A stretch of 64,000 nucleotides of DNA from CAWAQA01 sp963784065 (GTDB lineage Bacteria; Acidobacteriota; Vicinamibacteria; Vicinamibacterales; UBA2999): contig CAWAQA010000003.1 in assembly GCA_963784065.1 (NCBI GenBank), positions 310,001 to 374,000 of the forward strand. The letters run 5' to 3'. The translations under genes were made by a program, and so were the position numbers. Below the pieces are notes generated by a model. The model ran no database searches, was not told the origin of the DNA, and saw only the letters and a list, made by a program, of their open reading frames with translations. Shown here one piece after another: positions 27,310-39,030 of the stretch (positions are counted from its first letter, which is position 1; every line of letters starts with the position of its first letter).

Positions 27310-28276
27310 TCAGATCCACCGCTTCCGCCGGAATACGGCAAGCATGGTGGCGATCATCACGAGCATGATGCCGGTGATCCACCAGAACTGCGCGTCCGGT
27401 CCGCCGGGGAACGTGGGGCAGCGGGATGTTCATGCCCCACATGCCCGTCAGCACCGTCAGGGGCAGGAAGATCGTGGACATGACGGTCAGCACCTTCATC
27501 ACCTGATTGAGGCGATTGGAGACCGTCGCGAGGTTGACCTCGAGCATGCCGGTGACGCGATCCTGGAAGAGGACCATCTCTTCGGTCAGCCGGACGACAT
27601 GGTCGTAGACGTCACGGAACCGGTAGGCCATCTCGTCCGAGATCTGCGGAAATTCGCGCCTGGCGAGCCGGGCGATGGCGTCGCGCTGCGGGATCAGCAC
27701 ACGGCGCATGGCGGCGAGATCCGCGCTTCAGCCTGATCACCTGGCGCACGAGGCTTTCCTGCGCGTTGAAGGCTTCCTCCTCCAGCCTGGTCATGCGCTT
27801 CTCGAACTCTTCCATCACCGGACGGTAGTTGTCCACCATCGTATCGACGATGCGGTGCATGAGGCCGACCGGCCCCTCGGCGAGGATGCGGGCGCTGCGG
27901 TCGCAGACGGCGCGCAGCGCCGTGATGCTCCGCGAGTGCCCGTCATGAACGGTGACGAGGTAGTTCGGACCGAGAAAGAAGTCGACGTCGTGCGTGGCGA
28001 ACCGGTTGCCCCCCTTTTTCACGTCGATGCCGTGCAGGACGAGGTAGAGGTAATCCTTGTAGGACTCGATCTTCGGAAACTGCAGGACGCTGAGCGCATC
28101 CTCGACGGCGAGCGGGATGGAAGTGGAAGACGTCGGCGAGGATCGCGGCCCTCCTCCGCGGCCGGCGCGGCCAGGTCCACCCACACCGTGGCGCCGGAAG
28201 CCGGGTCGAGCCACCCCGGCTCGACCCGCTCCACGCACCTCGTCTCGCCGTTCTGATGGACGTAGACGGTGACCAT
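27310..28276 (-). CDS. corA: CorA-family magnesium/cobalt transporter (frame changes inside)
   Basis: About 322 residues after joining three frames. The N-terminus MVTVYVHQNGETRCVERVEP and the following cytoplasmic domain (HPLAVEDALSVLQFPKIESY, then VDFFLGPNYLVTVHDGHSRS) are typical of CorA. The long helix (VRLTEEMVLFQDRVTGMLEV) leads into TM1 VMSTIFLPLTVLTGMWGMN, which carries the family signature GMN. TM2 and the basic end (FRRKRWI) are in another frame. Breaks lie near 28130, 27725 and 27410, the last two in G/C runs. A pentameric inner-membrane channel for Mg2+ is expected. Confidence 0.88.
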
Positions 28277-28312
28277 GGGCTCCGGTCTGCGGACTCCAGG
28301 TCTACGGGCTAC
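28277..28312. repeat. GGTCTxC/GGGCTxC heptamer arm upstream of corA
   Basis: GGGCTCC GGTCTGC GGACTCC AGGTCTAC GGGCTAC is a tandem of 7-bp units, without a clear inverted partner, between corA and ppdK. Confidence 0.55.
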
Positions 28313-28370
28313 TTCGGCAGGCGCGGCCCGCCGCAGCTACCGAGCCTGAAGCCGCAGCCCGAAGCACCGA

Positions 28371-31248
<2,878 letters not shown>

Positions 31249-31306
31249 CGAGTTCGATCTCCTCAATTCGCTGCACCGGCTGAACCGCCGACGCTGCGCA
31301 GACCAT

Positions 31307-33533
31307 CTAACTCTTCTCCTCGGTCACCATCTCAGAGAGGTCCGCGATCTCCAGAATCTGATATCGCAAGCGACGCCACCAGGGCGAGCCGCGCCGTCCG
31401 CAGCGTCACGTCCTCGGCCATCACCAGCACGTCGTCGAAGAACTTCGCGACCGCCGGCTGCAGCTGCGCAATCTGCGGTGAACGCGTCGCGGTAGTCTGC
31501 CCGCTCGCTGGCGGCGCGTGATGCGCGGCCCTCGCGTGTCGAGCTCGGCCAGCAGCGCCTGCTCCGCCGGCTCCGTGCAGCCGATCGCGAACCTCGTCGA
31601 CGAGCCGCGTGTCGCCGCTCGACGCCCTTGGAAATGTTCTTCGACGCGCTTCAGCAGCGCCGCCGACGCCATGCAGCGCCGGCGACCCGGCCATCTGCCG
31701 CGAGCGCCTCGAGCTTCCGCCGCGCGTCGAGCGGGCTGATCTTGCTCGATCCACTCGTGCAGCACGGCGCGCACGGTGCGGACGTCGAAGCCGCGCTGCT
31801 CGAGCAGGTACGCCAGCGCGATCGGCGATGAAGGCGAAGAGCGGCGGCGCCGCCTCACCGAGACCGCCCGAACGGCTTCGCCGCCTGTCGCAGCAGCGGC
31901 CCGAGCGGCAGCATCGCGCGTCGAGGCCGGTGAGCTCCGGCAGGTCGGCGAGGATCTTCACCGCGCCCTGCGCCTGCCGCCGCAGGCCGAGCGGATCGCG
32001 CGAGCCGGTCGGCCGCTCGCCCGCCGTGAACATCCCGACCACCGAATCGAGCTTGTCGGCCAGCGACACCGCCGCCCAGGTCACCGCCGCCGCGCCGAGC
32101 TGCTGGCGCGACGGCGGCGCGTCGGCTTCGACGCCCATCGGCAGGTAGTGGTAGTAGATCGCCTTCCACACCTCCTCGGGCTGCCCTTCCTCGCGCGCGT
32201 AGATGCCGCCCATCGTGCCCTGCAGCTCGGTGAGCTCGCGCACCATGTCGGTGGCCAGGTCGGCCTTGCACAGGCGTCCGGCCAGCTCGGCGTGCGCCGC
32301 GGCGTCGGGCCGCTGCAGCGCCTCGGCCGCAATCCAGGCGGCGAGCGACGCAACGCGCTCCGCCTTCTCCCGATAGCTGCCGAGCTTCTTGTGAAAGAGG
32401 ATCGTCGCCAGCCGATCGATGCGCGATTCGAGCGGCGCCTTGCGATCCTCGTCCCAGAAGAACCGCGCATCGCGCAGCCGCGCCGTCAGCACGCGCTCCG
32501 AATTGCGCGCGATGATCTCCGGCTTCTCCGGCTGCATGTTGGTCACGGCCAGAAACGCCGGCTTCAGCTTCCCCTCGTCGTCCACCACCGGGAAGTAGTG
32601 CTGGTGGTGGATCATCGTCGTCGTCAGCACTTCCTCCGGGAGCTGGAGGAACTCGACCGGGAAGTGTCCCGCGACGACCGACGGGTACTCGACGAGGTCG
32701 GGCACTTCCTGCAGCAGCGACGACTGCGCCGCGACCAGGCCGCTGACGCGGCCGCCGAGCTTGCGGGCGTGCGTCTCGAGCTCGCGGCGGATCTTCGACT
32801 CGCGCTCTGCGCGGTTCAGGATGACGAAGTTCTCGAGCAGGCGCGCCTCGTAGTCGTCGAAGGTCTTGATCTTGATGGCGCGCCCGGCGCGGCCGCTCGT
32901 CGTCAGGAAGCGGTGGCCGTAGGTGTTCGAGCCCGACCGGATGTCCTGCACGTTCGGGCCCTGGGCCAGCTCGGTGCGGCGGATGACGAACGGCACCACG
33001 CGCCCGCCGTACATCAGCACGAGCCAGCGGATCGGCCGCGCGAACACCAGGTCGCCCTTGCCGTCCTCGAGGTACGCGTCCCACCGCATCTGCTTCGGGA
33101 AGCGTCAGGTCGCGCAGCAGGCCGCCCATGACGTCGGCGAGCACGTCCACCGTGGCCTTGCCGCGCTGGCGCACGCGGTAGGCGAGGTAGTTGCCCTTCG
33201 GCGTCCGGCTGTCGCTCGAGCGCCGTGACTTCGACGCCGTATTTCTTGGCGAATCCGGCCGCCGCCGGCGTCGGCTCGCCATCCGGCTTGAACGCCGCCG
33301 ACACCGGCGGGCCCGGTGACCAGCTCCTCGAAGTCCGTCTGCCGCTCGGCCAGCTTCGCGACGCGCGCCGTCAGGCGCCGCGGCGTGCTGAAGCCCTCGG
33401 CCGGCGATGCGGGTGTCAGCCGGAGCTCCTTCAGGCGCTCGTCGAGATGCCTGGCCACCTGTGCCGTCAGCCCGGGCAGCCAGCTGGCTGGAATCTCCTC
33501 GCACCCGATCTCGATCAGCAGCTCGCGATCCAT
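31307..33533 (-). CDS. glyS: Glycyl-tRNA synthetase beta subunit (many frame changes)
   Basis: About 700 residues across several frames. Start MDRELLIEIGCEEIPASWLP at 33533 overlaps the glyQ stop. Family blocks are readable throughout: FSTPRRLTARVAKLAERQTD, HHQHYFPVVDDEGKLKPAFL, RVLTARLRDARFFWDEDRKA, ELQGTMGGIYAREEGQPEEV, ADKLDSVVGMFTAGERPTGS, FFDDVLVMAEDVTLRTARLA and the C-terminal YQILEIADLSEM. Two pieces (about 33310-33090 and 31900-31370) switch frame repeatedly. Because this subunit is essential for charging tRNA-Gly, true inactivation is not credible. It forms an alpha2-beta2 enzyme with GlyQ. Confidence 0.9.
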
Positions 33534-34426
33534 CAGAGCCCCTCGGCAGACGGCGAGGCTCTTGTCAGTGCCCTCCCCGACGTAGGCCTTGGCGATGCGG
33601 ACCGCGAGCTGCCGCACGCGCAGGATGTAGGCCGTGCGCTCGGTGACGCCGATGCTGCCGCTCGAATCGAGGATGTTGAACAGGTGCGAGCACTTCAGGC
33701 AGTGCTCGAGCGCCGGCCAGACCAGCCCCGACGCGAGCAGGCGCTCCGGCGAACCCGAAGTACTTGTCGAACAGGTCGCGGTGCAGCGCGGCGAACTCCG
33801 CCGGCGGCATGTCCACCTGGCCGAAGGCGTACTTCGACTGCTCGATCTCCTCCTGCAGCCGCACCTCGCCGTACTTCACGCCGCCGCCCCACTCGAGGTC
33901 GAACACGTTGTCCACCCGCTGCAGGAACATCGCGATGCGCTCGAGCCCGTAGGTGATCTCGCAGGAGATCGGCGCCAGGTCGATGCCGCCGACCTGCTGG
34001 AAATAGGTGAACTGCGTGATCTCCATGCCGTCGAGCAGCACCTGCCAGCCGATGCCCCAGGCGCCGAGCGTCGGCGACTCCCAGTTGTCCTCCTCGAAGC
34101 GGATGTCGTGCTGCCGCGGGTTGATGCCGCACGCCTCGAGGCTGTCGAGATACATGCTGCTGCACTTCGTCGGGCGACGGCTTGAGGATCACCTGGTACT
34201 GGTGGTGCTTGAACAGGCGGTTCGGGTTCTGCCCGAAGCGGCCGTCGTCGGGCCGCCGCGACGGCTGCACGTAGCCGACGCTCCACGGCTTCGGGCCGAG
34301 CACGCGGAACAGCGTCTCGGGATGCGAGGTGCCGGCGCCGACCTCGAGGTCGAGCGGCTGCTGCAGCAGGCAGCCGTGCGAGGCCCAGAACGCGGAGAGC
34401 TTGAGGATGAGATCCTGGAAGGTCAC
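33533..34426 (-). CDS. glyQ: Glycyl-tRNA synthetase alpha subunit (frame changes inside)
   Basis: About 297 residues. Start is the GTG at 34426, giving MTFQDLILKLSAFWASHGCL and overlapping the recO stop (GTGA). Catalytic-core blocks: GAGTSHPETLFRVLGPKPWS, YVQPSRRPDDGRFGQNPNRL, FEEDNWESPTLGAWGIGW, EITQFTYFQQVGGIDLAP, ITYGLERIAMFLQ and YILRVRQLAVRIAKAYV. Breaks are near 34163 (CAGCAGCATG for CAGCAGATG), 33753 (GCCGGAGCG for GCCGAGCG) and probably 33575. With the last mended the protein ends AYVGEALTRASPSAEGL at a TGA that overlaps the glyS ATG as TGATG. Without it glyQ and glyS would read as one frame; see rejected items. Confidence 0.92.
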
Positions 34427-35145
34427 GCGGTTGGCGGCGACGTGTCGTGGCGGCGCAGGTCGCGCAGGACCCGGTCGGACTTCAACGTCTTCTCCAGATG
34501 CATCGTAATCAGCGCGCGATGCGCGTTCTCCAGCTCCCTCAGGACGCGCCGTTCGGCGGGCACGTCGCCCACGCGATGCGGCGCGACGCTGCGGGACGCC
34601 GCGAGAAACGCGAGCGCCCCTGCCGACAACGTGCCCCGCGCTTCGGGGTAGACGCCCTGCAGCCGCAGCAGCCAGTACTCGAAGTAGCGCGCCAGCGGCT
34701 CCACCGGCGCCCGCGCGGCCAGCGCATCCAGCATCGACGCGCCGAGCCGGTACAGCCGCTCGTCGGCGTCGGCCTCCTGCGCCCACTCGTCCAGCAGCTC
34801 GGCGAAGTAGCCGACGTAGCCGAGCGCGTCCATCTGCCGGTGTCCGTCGGCGGCAGCATCCCGTTCGCTGAGGCCGGCGTGAGCCGGCCCGACCACGCCC
34901 AATGGCGACCGGACCGTTTCCGCGTAGTTCAGCCCGACCAGCTCGCGGCGCTCCTTCTCGAAGTAGGCGACCCGCACTTCGGTCAGCGGCTCCAGCGCCC
35001 CGACGAACCGCGATCGCGGCCGGCGCGCGCCCTTGGCCACGCCGCGCTTCTTCCCCCGGTCCCGCGTCAGAAACACGACGATGCGGTCGGCCTCGCCCAG
35101 CTTGTAGGTGCGAAGAACCAGCGCGTCGGCAGTGTAGAGCGGCAC
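34423..35145 (-). CDS. recO: DNA repair protein RecO
   Basis: 240 residues from the GTG at 35145. The N-terminal OB fold (MPLYTADALVLRTYKLGEAD, then FLTRDRGKKRGVAKGARRPR) and helical C-terminal domain (GYVGYFAELLDEWAQEADAD) match RecO, the RecA-loading mediator of the RecFOR pathway. The family zinc-finger cysteines are not visible. Between the domains, residues ~82-100 (LGVVGPAHAGLSERDAAADG) are encoded by a REP palindrome (34871-34890), and this insertion stays in frame. It lies between mgtE and glyQ, with GTGA overlap to glyQ. Confidence 0.9.
   Translation of the reverse strand: MPLYTADALVLRTYKLGEADRIVVFLTRDRGKKRGVAKGARRPRSRFVGALEPLTEVRVAYFEKERRELVGLNYAETVRSPLGVVGPAHAGLSERDAAADGHRQMDALGYVGYFAELLDEWAQEADADERLYRLGASMLDALAARAPVEPLARYFEYWLLRLQGVYPEARGTLSAGALAFLAASRSVAPHRVGDVPAERRVLRELENAHRALITMHLEKTLKSDRVLRDLRRHDTSPPTA
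34871..34890. repeat. REP palindrome inside recO
   Basis: AGGCCGGCGTGAGCCGGCCC forms a short hairpin of the REP type, in frame at the inter-domain loop of RecO. Confidence 0.65.
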
Positions 35146-35157
35146 GAGCTCACTATT

Positions 35158-36611
35158 TTACTGTCCTTCCCGGTTCGGCATTCGCGTCAGGCCGACCTGA
35201 AGGTCGGCCGGCGGAACACGAGCGGGATCCGATTCTCTAGCGGCTCGCACCAGATAGCTCATGAACAGGGTGGCCAGGCCCAGGAACGAGAAGAACCCGA
35301 ACACGTCGGTCAGCGTCGTGATGAACACCGACGAGGCCAGCGCCGGATCGATGTTGACGGCGCGCAGTCCGAGCGGCACCAGCGTCCCGGCGGTCGCGGC
35401 GACGAACATGTTGATGATCATCGCCGCGCCCAGCACCAGGCCGAGCACCGGGTTGCCGCGCGTCGCCCAGACCACCAGCGCCGCGACGACGCCGAGCACG
35501 ACGCCGTTGCCGATGCCGACCACCGCCTCCTTGATCAGCGCCTTGCGCGAGTTGCTCCAGGTCAGCTCGCCGAGCGCGATGCCGCGCACGATGACCGTCA
35601 GCGTCTGCGTGCCGGCGTTGCCGCCCATGCCGGCCACGATCGGCATGAACACCGCCAGCGCGGTGATCTGGCTGATCGTGCCCTCGAAGAGCGCGACGAC
35701 GGACGCGGCCATGAACGCGGTCGCCAGGTTCACGCCCAGCCACGGCAGCCGCTTGCGGAGCGACTCCCCCGCCGGCGTGAACGCGCGCTCGTCGCCGGCC
35801 ACGCCGGCGAGACGGTAGATGTCCTCGGTCGCCTCGTCCTTGATGACGTCGATGACGTCGTCGACGGTGATGACGCCGACCAGCTTGTTCTCCTCGTCGA
35901 CGACCGGGAATCGCGAGCAGGTTGTACGACGCGACCTGCCGCGCCACTTCCTCCTGGTCCATGTCGACGCGGGCGCTGATGAGGTCCGCGGTCATGATCC
36001 GCTTCAGCGGCGTCTCCGGCGACACCAGCAGCAGCCGCCGCAGCGAGACCACGCCGACCAGGTGGCGGCGCTCGTCGACGACGTAGAGGTAGAACACCAT
36101 CTCGACGTCGCGGTTGCTCTGCAGCTCGGTGATGGCCTCGCCGACCGTCATGTCTTCGTTGAGCGCGAAGACATGCGGGTTCATGATGCGGCCGGCGGTC
36201 TGCTCGTCGTACTCGAGCAGGTTCTCGACGACGCCCGATTCCTTCGGGCCGCATCAGATCGAGCACCGCCGCCGACAGCTCCTCCGGCAGGTAGTCGATC
36301 AGGGCCGCCGCGTCGTCGGAGGGAATCTCCTGCGCGAGCTTGGCGATCTCTTCGGCGGAGCGCGTGGCCAGCAGCGCGGCGCCCGCCTCGGGACCGAGCT
36401 CCGAGACCGCCTCCATGGCCAGCCGGCCGTTGCGGTCGGCCAGCAGGCTGAAGGCCGCTTCGCGGTCCTTGTCGGCCAGGTCGCTGAAGATCTGGGCGAG
36501 GTCGGCGGGGTGCTGCTTCTGCAGCAGGTTCAGGAGGTTGGCGGTCGCACCAATGCGCAGCAGTCGCTTGACCGAGTCGAGGACGAGATCGATTCTGCGC
36601 TGCGCCGCCAT
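35158..36611 (-). CDS. mgtE: MgtE-family magnesium transporter (two frame changes; REP-derived C-terminus)
   Basis: About 484 residues. Domain order: the MgtE N-terminal helical domain (LLQKQHPADLAQIFSDLADK), two CBS domains (MTVGEAITELQSNRDVEMVF, then LLLVSPETPLKRIMTADLIS) and a five-helix membrane domain with the pore motif region FMPIVAGMGGNAGTQTLTVI. Frames switch near 36245 (CGGCCCGAAGG for CGGCCGAAGG) and 35908 (ATTCCCGGTC for ATTCCGGTC). The last ~25 residues (ESDPARVPPADLQVGLTRMP) are coded by a REP copy at 35188-35213 and lie beyond the normal end. Mg2+ channel with cytoplasmic sensing; 12 bp before recO. Confidence 0.9.
35188..35213. repeat. REP palindrome at the mgtE 3' end
   Basis: CAGGCCGACCTGAAGGTCGG followed by CCGGCG, a GxCCTGAAGGxC-centred hairpin like the array at 37265-37472. 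It codes for the PADLQVGL tail of MgtE. Confidence 0.75.
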
Positions 36612-36745
36612 CGTAAATTTCCGTCACTTTACAAACGGTTCAATGTAGCACGCGGACACGCCTTCTCGATACCGGGCCGTTGACGGCCGTTCGACGACGA
36701 TGTCAGCGTCGTCATGGGTGCAGGCGAATGCCTCAACCGCTTCCG

Positions 36746-36772
36746 AGGAGGCGGACTTCAGGTCCGCCTTGG
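36746..36772. repeat. REP hairpin 5' of the transposase
   Basis: AGGCGGACTTCAGGTCCGCCT, a near-perfect stem, ends 8 bp before the ATG of the REP-associated transposase at 36779. Confidence 0.8.
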
Positions 36773-36778
36773 ACTGTC

Positions 36779-37277
36779 ATGCCATTCAAACTCGCCCCCC
36801 GACTCGCGGCATCGAACTACCTCGGACTCCAGCGGTATTTTCTGACGATCTGTACCCGTAGCCGCCACCACGGTGTTCATCGAGGAGACTGTGGTGGGCC
36901 CTGTCGTCTCCCACCTCCACGCCACCGCCAGGGCCCAGCAGTTCGCCGCGCTCGCGTTCTGCCTGATGCCGGATCACCTGCACGCGCTTCTCGGAGGGAC
37001 TGACGGATAGCGCGAATCTTCCGAGAGTTTGTCCGGATCTTCAAGCAGCGCACGTCATTCGAGTGGAAGCGTCAGCGTCGGGGGTCGGGCTCTGGCAGCG
37101 AAGCTATTTCGATCGGGTGCTGCGCCCCGAGGAGGACACGACCTGCTCGTCGCGCAATACATCCTCGCGAATCCAGTTCGCGCCGGGCTGGTCAAGGAAC
37201 CGATGGAGTATCCGTTTCTGGGGTCCGGAACGATGGACATTCGCGACCTGCTCGACGACTCTGTCAGGCGGACCTGA
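36779..37277 (+). CDS. REP-associated tyrosine transposase (RAYT, IS200-like), frame-broken
   Basis: Pieces of one RAYT protein (~165 residues) are read in successive frames. Start MPFKLAPRLAASNYLGLQRY then FLTICTRSR; the HUH-type motif DHLHALLGG; the FVRIFKQRTSFEWKRQ helix; and the C-terminal block QYILANPVRAGLVKEPMEYP followed by FLGSGTMDIRDLL. Breaks are near 36880, 37010 and 37130. RAYTs are single-copy HUH endonucleases that mobilise REP hairpins. Here the stop codon TGA (37275-37277) lies inside a REP hairpin and others flank the gene. Whether the enzyme is decayed or only mis-sequenced cannot be told. It sits between era and mgtE. Confidence 0.8.
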
Positions 37278-37472
37278 AGGTCCGCCTCTACGAAGAAAGG
37301 TCCGACTGTGTCGCATACGTAGAGGCCGGACCTTCAGGTCCGCCTGCGTATGCGCCGGCAGGGTCATTCGTAGAGGCGGACCTTCGGGTCCGCCTTGTCC
37401 GTAGGCCGCGACGATCCCGTCGTGGACGGATCTCTGCGTCCTTGCCAGGCGGACCTGAAGGTCCGCCTCTAC
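37265..37472. repeat. Array of four REP hairpins downstream of the transposase
   Basis: Copies at 37265-37288, 37317-37346, 37369-37397 and 37446-37472 share the core GGCGGACCTGAAGGTCCGCC flanked by CTCTACG. Orientation by the CTCTACG side is forward, reverse, reverse, forward, as in clustered BIME-like REP arrays. Related copies lie in mutL, recO, mgtE, near 4203, at 47770 and at 50087. The gap to era (37473-37506) holds nothing else visible. Confidence 0.88.
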
Positions 37473-37506
37473 GTTCTGGAACCACGAGTCCGGAGCCCGA
37501 GCCTCT

Positions 37507-38400
37507 TCAGCGCTCCCGGCTCTGGATGCCCATTTCGTCGAGCAGCCGGTCGTCGTCGCGCCACTCGGATTTCACCTTGACGTGCAGGTCGAGGAAGACC
37601 CGCGTATCGAAGTACTGCATCAGCTCGGCGCGCGCCGCGGTGCCAATCTGCTTGATCATCGCGCCGCCCTTCCCGATCACGATCGGCTTCTGCGACTCGC
37701 GCTCGACGAGGATGGTGCAATAGAGGTTCAGGATCCCGTCCTCACCCGGCTCCTCGAACCGGTCGACGACGACCGCCGTCGAATGCGGCAGCTCGTCGCG
37801 CGTGAGCTGCAGGACCTGCTCGCGGATGATTTCGGCGGCGTAGAATCGCTCCGGCTGGTTGGTGAGGTAGTCGGGCGGGTAGGCCGGCTCGCCTTCAGGG
37901 AGATACTGCAGGAACAGTTTCTCGAGCACGTCGACGTTGGTGCCGTCCGCCGCCGAGATCGGCACGATCTCGACGAACGGATGCTCGCGCCGGTACTGGT
38001 CGATGATCGGCAGCAGCCGGTGCTTCGCGATCTGGTCCACCTTGTTCAGCACGAGGATCACCGGGGACTTCACGTCCTTGAGTACGGTCAGCATGTATCG
38101 ATCGCCCGGCCCCGGCTTCACGGATACGTCGACCACGAGCGCAACGACGTCGACGTCACGCATGGATTCCAGCGCCACCTCCACCATGCGCCGGTTCATG
38201 CGGTGCGTCGGCTTGTGCACCCCCGGCGTATCGACGAAGACGACCTGGCCCTCGTCGTAGTTCTTCACGCCGAGAATCCGTGTCCTCGTCGTCTGCGGCT
38301 TGTCGGACACGATCGCGACCTTCTGCCCGACGATGCGGTTGAGCAGCGTTGACTTGCCGGCGTTGGGGCGGCCAAGGAAGGAAACGAAGCCGGACTTCAC
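37507..38400 (-). CDS. era: GTPase Era
   Basis: 297 residues from the GTG at 38400, which overlaps the upstream VOC gene stop (GTGA); the frame remains open upstream but adds only low-complexity sequence. G1 GRPNAGKST, G3 DTPG, G4 NKVD and G5 SAADG are all present, with the TTRTRILG switch I. The C-terminal KH domain shows ILVERESQKPIVIGKGGAMI. Era binds 16S rRNA 3' end and helps mature the 30S subunit. Frame intact. Confidence 0.96.
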   Translation of the reverse strand: MKSGFVSFLGRPNAGKSTLLNRIVGQKVAIVSDKPQTTRTRILGVKNYDEGQVVFVDTPGVHKPTHRMNRRMVEVALESMRDVDVVALVVDVSVKPGPGDRYMLTVLKDVKSPVILVLNKVDQIAKHRLLPIIDQYRREHPFVEIVPISAADGTNVDVLEKLFLQYLPEGEPAYPPDYLTNQPERFYAAEIIREQVLQLTRDELPHSTAVVVDRFEEPGEDGILNLYCTILVERESQKPIVIGKGGAMIKQIGTAARAELMQYFDTRVFLDLHVKVKSEWRDDDRLLDEMGIQSRER

Positions 38401-38927
38401 GCCAGGTCTCGCGGGCCTGGGCCGACTGGCCCCTTCGGCATGACCGCGGCGTGCGCCTCGCGCAGGAGCGATGCGACGTCGAGCCGGCGCGTGAACATGG
38501 CCAGCGCGCCGTCCGGCGTTCGCGGCCACGCCTCTTTCGGCCGGTCCCAGTACAGCTCGACCCCGTTCTCGTCAGGATCGCGCAGGTACAACGCTTCGCT
38601 CACACCGTGATCCGCCGCGCCGTCGAGCGGAATGCCGGCTTCGATCACGCGCCGCAGCGCCTCGCCGAGCTCCGCGCGCGTCGGATACAGGACGGCAGTG
38701 TGATACAGCCCTGTGCTGCCCGGCGGCGGGGGAGACCCGCCCAGGCTCTCCCACGTGTTCAGGCCGATGTGATGGTGGTAGCCGCCCGCGGAAATGAACG
38801 CCGCGCCCGGACCAAACCGCTGCTGCAGCTCGAAGCCGAGCACGTCGCAGTAGAAGCGGAGCGAGCGCGCGAGGTCGGCCACCTTCAGGTGGACGTGACC
38901 GATACGGACATCAGGATGAATCGCCAT
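38397..38927 (-). CDS. VOC-fold (catechol 2,3-dioxygenase-like) protein
   Basis: 176 residues, no signal peptide. Two beta-alpha-beta modules: IGHVHLKVADLARSLRFYCD with the first metal His, FISAGGYHHHIGLNTWESLG, then LYHTAVLYPTRAELGEALRR and a final DPDENGVELYWDRP carrying the metal Glu. This is the metal ligand pattern of extradiol dioxygenases and related cytoplasmic enzymes. The ligand set is complete; the substrate is not readable. The C-terminal ~35 residues are an extra tail. Stop overlaps the era start. Confidence 0.85.
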   Translation of the reverse strand: MAIHPDVRIGHVHLKVADLARSLRFYCDVLGFELQQRFGPGAAFISAGGYHHHIGLNTWESLGGSPPPPGSTGLYHTAVLYPTRAELGEALRRVIEAGIPLDGAADHGVSEALYLRDPDENGVELYWDRPKEAWPRTPDGALAMFTRRLDVASLLREAHAAVMPKGPVGPGPRDLA

Positions 38928-38930
38928 ACA

Positions 38931-39016
38931 GTAGGTCTACGGTCTCCAGTCTCCGGTCTCCGGTGGCAATCAGCCGGTCCCTACTGAAGACCGAGTAGAC
39001 CGAAGACCGAAGACTG
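38931..39016. repeat. GGTCTCC-heptamer inverted element with conserved loop (copy D1)
   Basis: Left arm 38931-38964 is GTAGGTCTACGGTCTCC... and right arm 38985-39016 is GAAGACCGAGTAGACC..., both made of GGTCTCC/GGTCTAC-like 7-bp units in inverted orientation. The loop GGCAATCAGCCGGTCCCTAC resembles those of D2 and D3. It fills the gap between the VOC and CBS genes. Confidence 0.85.
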
Positions 39017-39030
39017 ACGTCCCGTCCGCC

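Noticed and set aside
33105..34426. Fused glyQS gene: glyQ appears to read directly into glyS without a stop
   Set aside because: Removing one G in the GGGGAGGGC run near 33575 restores a family-like GlyQ end and a TGA overlapping the glyS ATG (TGATG). With errors so frequent here, a fusion is the weaker reading.
37265..37472. CRISPR-like repeat array
   Set aside because: Units are palindromic, alternate in orientation and have uneven spacing with repeat-derived spacers; no cas genes are near. They are REP hairpins next to a RAYT.
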